Source of the DNA: an uncultured bacterium
GTDB taxonomy: Bacteria > Patescibacteriota > Minisyncoccia > UBA6257 > Colwellbacteraceae
DNA: 5,986 bases
Reading direction: 5' to 3'
Assembly (NCBI GenBank): GCA_913009745.1
Contig: CAJVWL010000027.1
Span: forward strand, 1-5,986
Shown: in pieces, positions 3,789 through 5,986 of the stretch
How positions within the stretch are numbered: position 1 is the stretch's first letter
Layout of the letters: every line of letters starts with the position of its first letter
The notes under the pieces: model-generated
The model's database searches: none
What the model was told of the DNA's origin: nothing
What the model saw: only the letters and a program-made list of their open reading frames with translations
Program-made: the position numbers and the translations under genes

Positions 3789-4224
3789 ATAATATCTCGA
3801 TTTGAGTTTTTTGAACTCCAAATCGTAGCGCTTCCTCGGTGTTTGGGAACCATACATCAAGCTTATTGTTATTACGCTTGTGCATACGATCTTCAACGGT
3901 AAAGACTTTATCGCCAAAGACTTCCGGGATTTTGATTTTAGTACCGAGAGGCAGCCAATTAGCTGCAACTACTCCCGAGCGAACCTTTGTCCCAGCGGCA
4001 GTTATAAACGGAGTGCTATCAGTCTCTGATATACGGCTAGAATAAGCCGTAACAACAGTTTCAATAAATTTGCCGTGCTCTATTGGACTGTTGTTTATTA
4101 GAGAACTGTCGTAAACCGTAGAGTCAACAAGATATTTTGGAGACTCTACCTCACTGCCAGCAACTCCTGTTTTTAAGGATACCAAACCGAGTAAAAGAAG
4201 CGCCGATATAAGGTATTTACTCAT
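3787..4224 (-). CDS. Exported 3D-domain (double-psi beta-barrel) protein
   Basis: This 145-residue protein starts with a signal peptide: Lys3, hydrophobic stretch LISALLLLGLVSL (5-17), and likely cleavage after VAG (21-23), so it acts outside the membrane. The C-terminal 3D domain (about 57-145) has TAYSS (59-63), ITAAGTKVRSGVVAAN (74-89), LPLGTKIKIPE (91-101), VEDRM (110-114) and KLDVWFP (121-127). Two of the three family aspartates are present (Asp112, Asp123); the first position appears to be Asn89. Relatives such as the MltA C-terminal domain and YuiC are lytic transglycosylases acting on peptidoglycan, so a cell-wall role is inferred. The frame extends to a TTG at 4272, but the ATG at 4224 directly starts the signal peptide. 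The leader holds a terminator-like hairpin. The gene is divergent from recO. Confidence 0.9.
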   Translation of the reverse strand: MSKYLISALLLLGLVSLKTGVAGSEVESPKYLVDSTVYDSSLINNSPIEHGKFIETVVTAYSSRISETDSTPFITAAGTKVRSGVVAANWLPLGTKIKIPEVFGDKVFTVEDRMHKRNNNKLDVWFPNTEEALRFGVQKTQIEIL

Positions 4225-4235
4225 GATTGGGCAAT

Positions 4236-4257
4236 AAAAAATTCCCGTATAGGGAAT
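4236..4257 (-). terminator. Terminator-like hairpin in the 5' leader of the 3D-domain gene
   Basis: Read on the minus strand, ATTCCC, a 5-nt loop and GGGAAT (4257 down to 4241) are followed by a run of six T (4241-4236). It ends 11 nt before the ATG at 4224 and lies downstream of the predicted promoter. It therefore sits inside the leader rather than after any gene. Outer segments ATTGG/CCAAT and GCAAT/ATTGC could pair in alternative ways. Transcription attenuation is possible. Confidence 0.45.
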
Positions 4258-4272
4258 CCAATTGCTATGCAA

Positions 4273-4301
4273 AGTCTATCAAAGATACATCGTTTTGTCA
4301 A
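4273..4301 (-). promoter_or_regulatory. Sigma70-type promoter of the 3D-domain gene
   Basis: On the minus strand a perfect -35, TTGACA (complement of 4296-4301), is followed after exactly 17 bp by TAGACT (complement of 4273-4278, 4 of 6 to TATAAT). Transcription would start near 4266, giving a leader of about 42 nt before the ATG at 4224. Confidence 0.65.
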
Positions 4302-4329
4302 CGACAAACATACAAAAAGCTAATATAAT
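4301..4329 (+). promoter_or_regulatory. Probable sigma70-type promoter of recO
   Basis: ACGACA (4301-4306, 4 of 6) and a perfect TATAAT (4324-4329) are 17 bp apart. The -35 abuts and shares one base with the -35 of the divergent 3D-domain gene, so both polymerases would compete for the same DNA. The short dyad TTTGTC-AAC-GACAAA (4294-4308) covers both -35 boxes. A second -10-like TAAAAT with upstream TGG (4380-4388) lies just before the ATG. Confidence 0.55.
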
Positions 4330-4396
4330 GATATTCGTGAAGATTACCGCGCAAAACGACTTTTATCACTCCCTCATCGTGGTAAAATGACAAGGA

Positions 4397-4930
4397 ATGA
4401 TAGAATACTATACAAGGGGCATTGTCCTAGACAGAAAACCACGCGGCGAACAGGATGCCACAATTGTTCTTTATACAAAGGAGCTTGGCAAAATACTTGC
4501 TTTCTCCAGAAGCATTAGAAGAATAAGGTCTAAGTTATCGGGTCATTTTCTTCCCGGTAACACCGTTCAGATGAGGGTTGTAATAAAAAACAATATTCAA
4601 GCAATAGACGCGCTCGGAGAAAAGCCGAAATGTGACACGAAGGATGTGCTGAAATTCATAAATTTTATTGACCAAGTTATCCCGTACGGAGAGCCGGACG
4701 CATTTCTTTGGAATACAATTCATGACATAGTAAAGAATTGCAGATTTACTCCCAGCATCTATAGTTACTTATTAGGAGAGTTTGGATTTGGCCTTGAATA
4801 TGCTGTTTGCGGGAATTGTACAAGTAGTAAAATTGCGTATTTCTCACTCCCGGATATAATGTTTTTATGCTCTGCGTGTTCAAAGTTATGTAATAATAAC
4901 GAAGATGAAATTATTGAAATCAAGAGGTAG
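4397..4930 (+). CDS. recO: DNA repair protein RecO (short form)
   Basis: RecO anneals single strands and, with RecR, loads RecA onto SSB-coated DNA in RecF-pathway repair. The N-terminal OB fold is clear: EYYTRGIVLDRKPRGEQDAT (3-22), LYTKELGKILAFSRSIRR (25-42), then LSGHFLPGNTVQ (47-58). The C-terminal zinc finger is present, with CGNC (138-141) and CSAC (158-161). It is preceded by LLGEFGFGLEYAVCGNC (125-141), close to the family pattern LLxxxGFxLxxxxCxxC. At 177 residues it is well below the usual 230-250; the helical middle and the C-terminal tail are reduced, as in small genomes. The ATG at 4397 is supported by the family N terminus. AAGGA touches the ATG directly and is too close to be a useful SD. 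The next gene overlaps its end by 26 nt. Confidence 0.93.
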   Translation: MIEYYTRGIVLDRKPRGEQDATIVLYTKELGKILAFSRSIRRIRSKLSGHFLPGNTVQMRVVIKNNIQAIDALGEKPKCDTKDVLKFINFIDQVIPYGEPDAFLWNTIHDIVKNCRFTPSIYSYLLGEFGFGLEYAVCGNCTSSKIAYFSLPDIMFLCSACSKLCNNNEDEIIEIKR

Positions 4931-5986
4931 TAAATTTACCTTAGCAATAATATTGCTTGGCGCCATTTCTGTTGGCGGACTTTATTTTTACAAACAGTTC
5001 ACAAGCGGGGATATTAGTATAGATATTAAGGTTCCCGAAAAAGAGGTAGAGGTGGGTGTGCCATTTGATGTTGAAGTTCGCTTTGCCAACAACACGCAAA
5101 GTTCACTCGGAAACGTACGGCTTGTATTGGACCTCCCTAAAAATATTATTACCCCGAATGACCCAAAGCAGTCCGCCATTACAAGGGAACTTGGCGATAT
5201 AGGCGGAGGGGGTATGCACCGGGAATCTTTTGAGTTTATTGCAACACCGGGTGATAATCCTGACTACAAAATGACAGCAACTGCATTTTATTCACCGACT
5301 TCATTGGTAGCGGAGTTTAAAAAAAAGAAGGTGGTTGAAGTACGCGTAAGCCAGCCAAACATTAATTTACGTATTGAGTCTCCGGAGAAAGTTTTTCCCG
5401 GAGAAGAATTTGAGTCCACGGTTTCATATAAATATTCTAATAATTCTACAACCTCTCCCGAGCTAAAATTACAACTTGACTATCCTTCGGGGTTTAAGTT
5501 TATAGAGTCTAGTCCGGATCCAAGCGATTCAGACAATACATGGCTTTTAAGCAAGACAAAAAGTGATAAAGAGGAAAAAGTAGTTATACACGGAATGGTA
5601 AACCTTCCAAGCGGCACAAATTTCAATATTAACGGATATGCGAGTATGCAGATATCAGGGAATGAATACAAGTTTATGTCCGTATCAAAAAATATATTTG
5701 TTGAAGAGTCTCCTCTTTCATTTCATGTCTTGCTTTCCGATAGGAGTCCTATTGTAAATCCGGGAGAGGAGTTGCGCTACGTTCTTGCATATAAAAACAA
5801 TACGGATGTGGATTTGCAGGATGTACTCGTTAGGGCTCAACTTATAGGAGAGATGTTTGATATGAATTCAGTCCAAACGGACGCAAGATTGAATAGATTC
5901 AACAACATTTTGACATGGGACTCTAAGAATTTTAGCGAATTACAGAAAGTTTCCGCAGGCGCAAGCGGACAGCTAACATTCTCCGT
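4905..5986 (+). CDS. Membrane-anchored protein with tandem DUF11-like beta-sandwich repeats (3' end outside window)
   Basis: The frame is open from the ATG at 4905 to the window end (360 codons, no stop), so the C terminus is missing. After a basic N terminus, residues about 12-29 (TLAIILLGAISVGGLYFY) form one membrane anchor, with the rest predicted outside the cell. At least three successive domains follow, starting near residues 36 (DISIDIKVPEKEVEVG), 152 (NINLRIESPEKVFPGE) and 270 (PLSFHVLLSDRSPIVNPGE). Each opens with a strand and a G-rich turn, then VxxxYxNN-type strands, as in DUF11/CARDB-like immunoglobulin-fold modules. A role in the cell surface or adhesion is likely, and binding partners are unknown. 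The start overlaps the end of recO by 26 nt, which suggests translational coupling. There is no SD. An alternative later start would lose the membrane segment. Confidence 0.82.
   Translation, partial: MKLLKSRGSKFTLAIILLGAISVGGLYFYKQFTSGDISIDIKVPEKEVEVGVPFDVEVRFANNTQSSLGNVRLVLDLPKNIITPNDPKQSAITRELGDIGGGGMHRESFEFIATPGDNPDYKMTATAFYSPTSLVAEFKKKKVVEVRVSQPNINLRIESPEKVFPGEEFESTVSYKYSNNSTTSPELKLQLDYPSGFKFIESSPDPSDSDNTWLLSKTKSDKEEKVVIHGMVNLPSGTNFNINGYASMQISGNEYKFMSVSKNIFVEESPLSFHVLLSDRSPIVNPGEELRYVLAYKNNTDVDLQDVLVRAQLIGEMFDMNSVQTDARLNRFNNILTWDSKNFSELQKVSAGASGQLTFS

Noticed and set aside
5480..5671. Minus-strand ORFs around 4535-4723, 4988-5179 and 5480-5671
   Set aside because: They lie antisense to recO and the repeat protein and show no family features.

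Overview
The window looks like chromosomal DNA of a bacterium with a reduced, AT-rich genome. The best guess is Candidate Phyla Radiation / Patescibacteria (Parcubacteria-like), though no marker here proves it. The reasons are short versions of core proteins (bL19 of 99 aa, RecO of 177 aa, a free-standing tRNA-binding domain of 107 aa), core genes without Shine-Dalgarno (SD) sequences, many compact hairpin terminators, a 3D-domain secreted protein, and a membrane-anchored protein with DUF11-like repeats next to recO.

Layout. Positions 41-1063 hold a housekeeping pair: an RluA-family pseudouridine synthase, then rplS. Positions 1133-1614 hold a promoter, tRNA-Leu(GAG) and, 26 nt after it, a Trbp111/MetG-C-like tRNA-binding protein. 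Positions 1683-2333 hold two small DNA-binding proteins, an ArsR-like winged helix and an AbrB/MazE-like swapped-hairpin protein, each beside striking palindromes. Positions 2334-3790 form an accessory stretch of small stand-alone genes separated by hairpins: a minus-strand zinc-knuckle protein, a divergent C39/papain-like cysteine protease-like protein, and a second zinc-ribbon protein. Positions 3787-4301 hold a minus-strand exported 3D-domain protein with a recognisable promoter and a terminator-like hairpin in its leader. Positions 4301-5986 hold recO and, overlapping it, a long membrane-anchored beta-sandwich repeat protein that runs off the window.

How it fits together. The rluA-like, rplS, tRNA, tRNA-binding and recO genes are translation and repair housekeeping. 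The middle part is accessory. The winged-helix gene is bracketed by two copies of a 16-bp palindrome, once in each orientation. The AbrB-like gene is preceded by a 36-bp dyad carrying three TACGTA hexamers exactly 12 bp apart. Two TACGTA hexamers, also 12 bp apart, recur just upstream of the TATAAT of the second zinc-ribbon gene. This suggests two small autoregulated repressors, the second perhaps also controlling a neighbouring accessory gene. The two zinc-ribbon genes are the only ones in the window with strong SD sequences, and by eye they are richer in G+C than their surroundings, so transfer from another lineage is possible. No known defence or mobile system can be named from this sequence.
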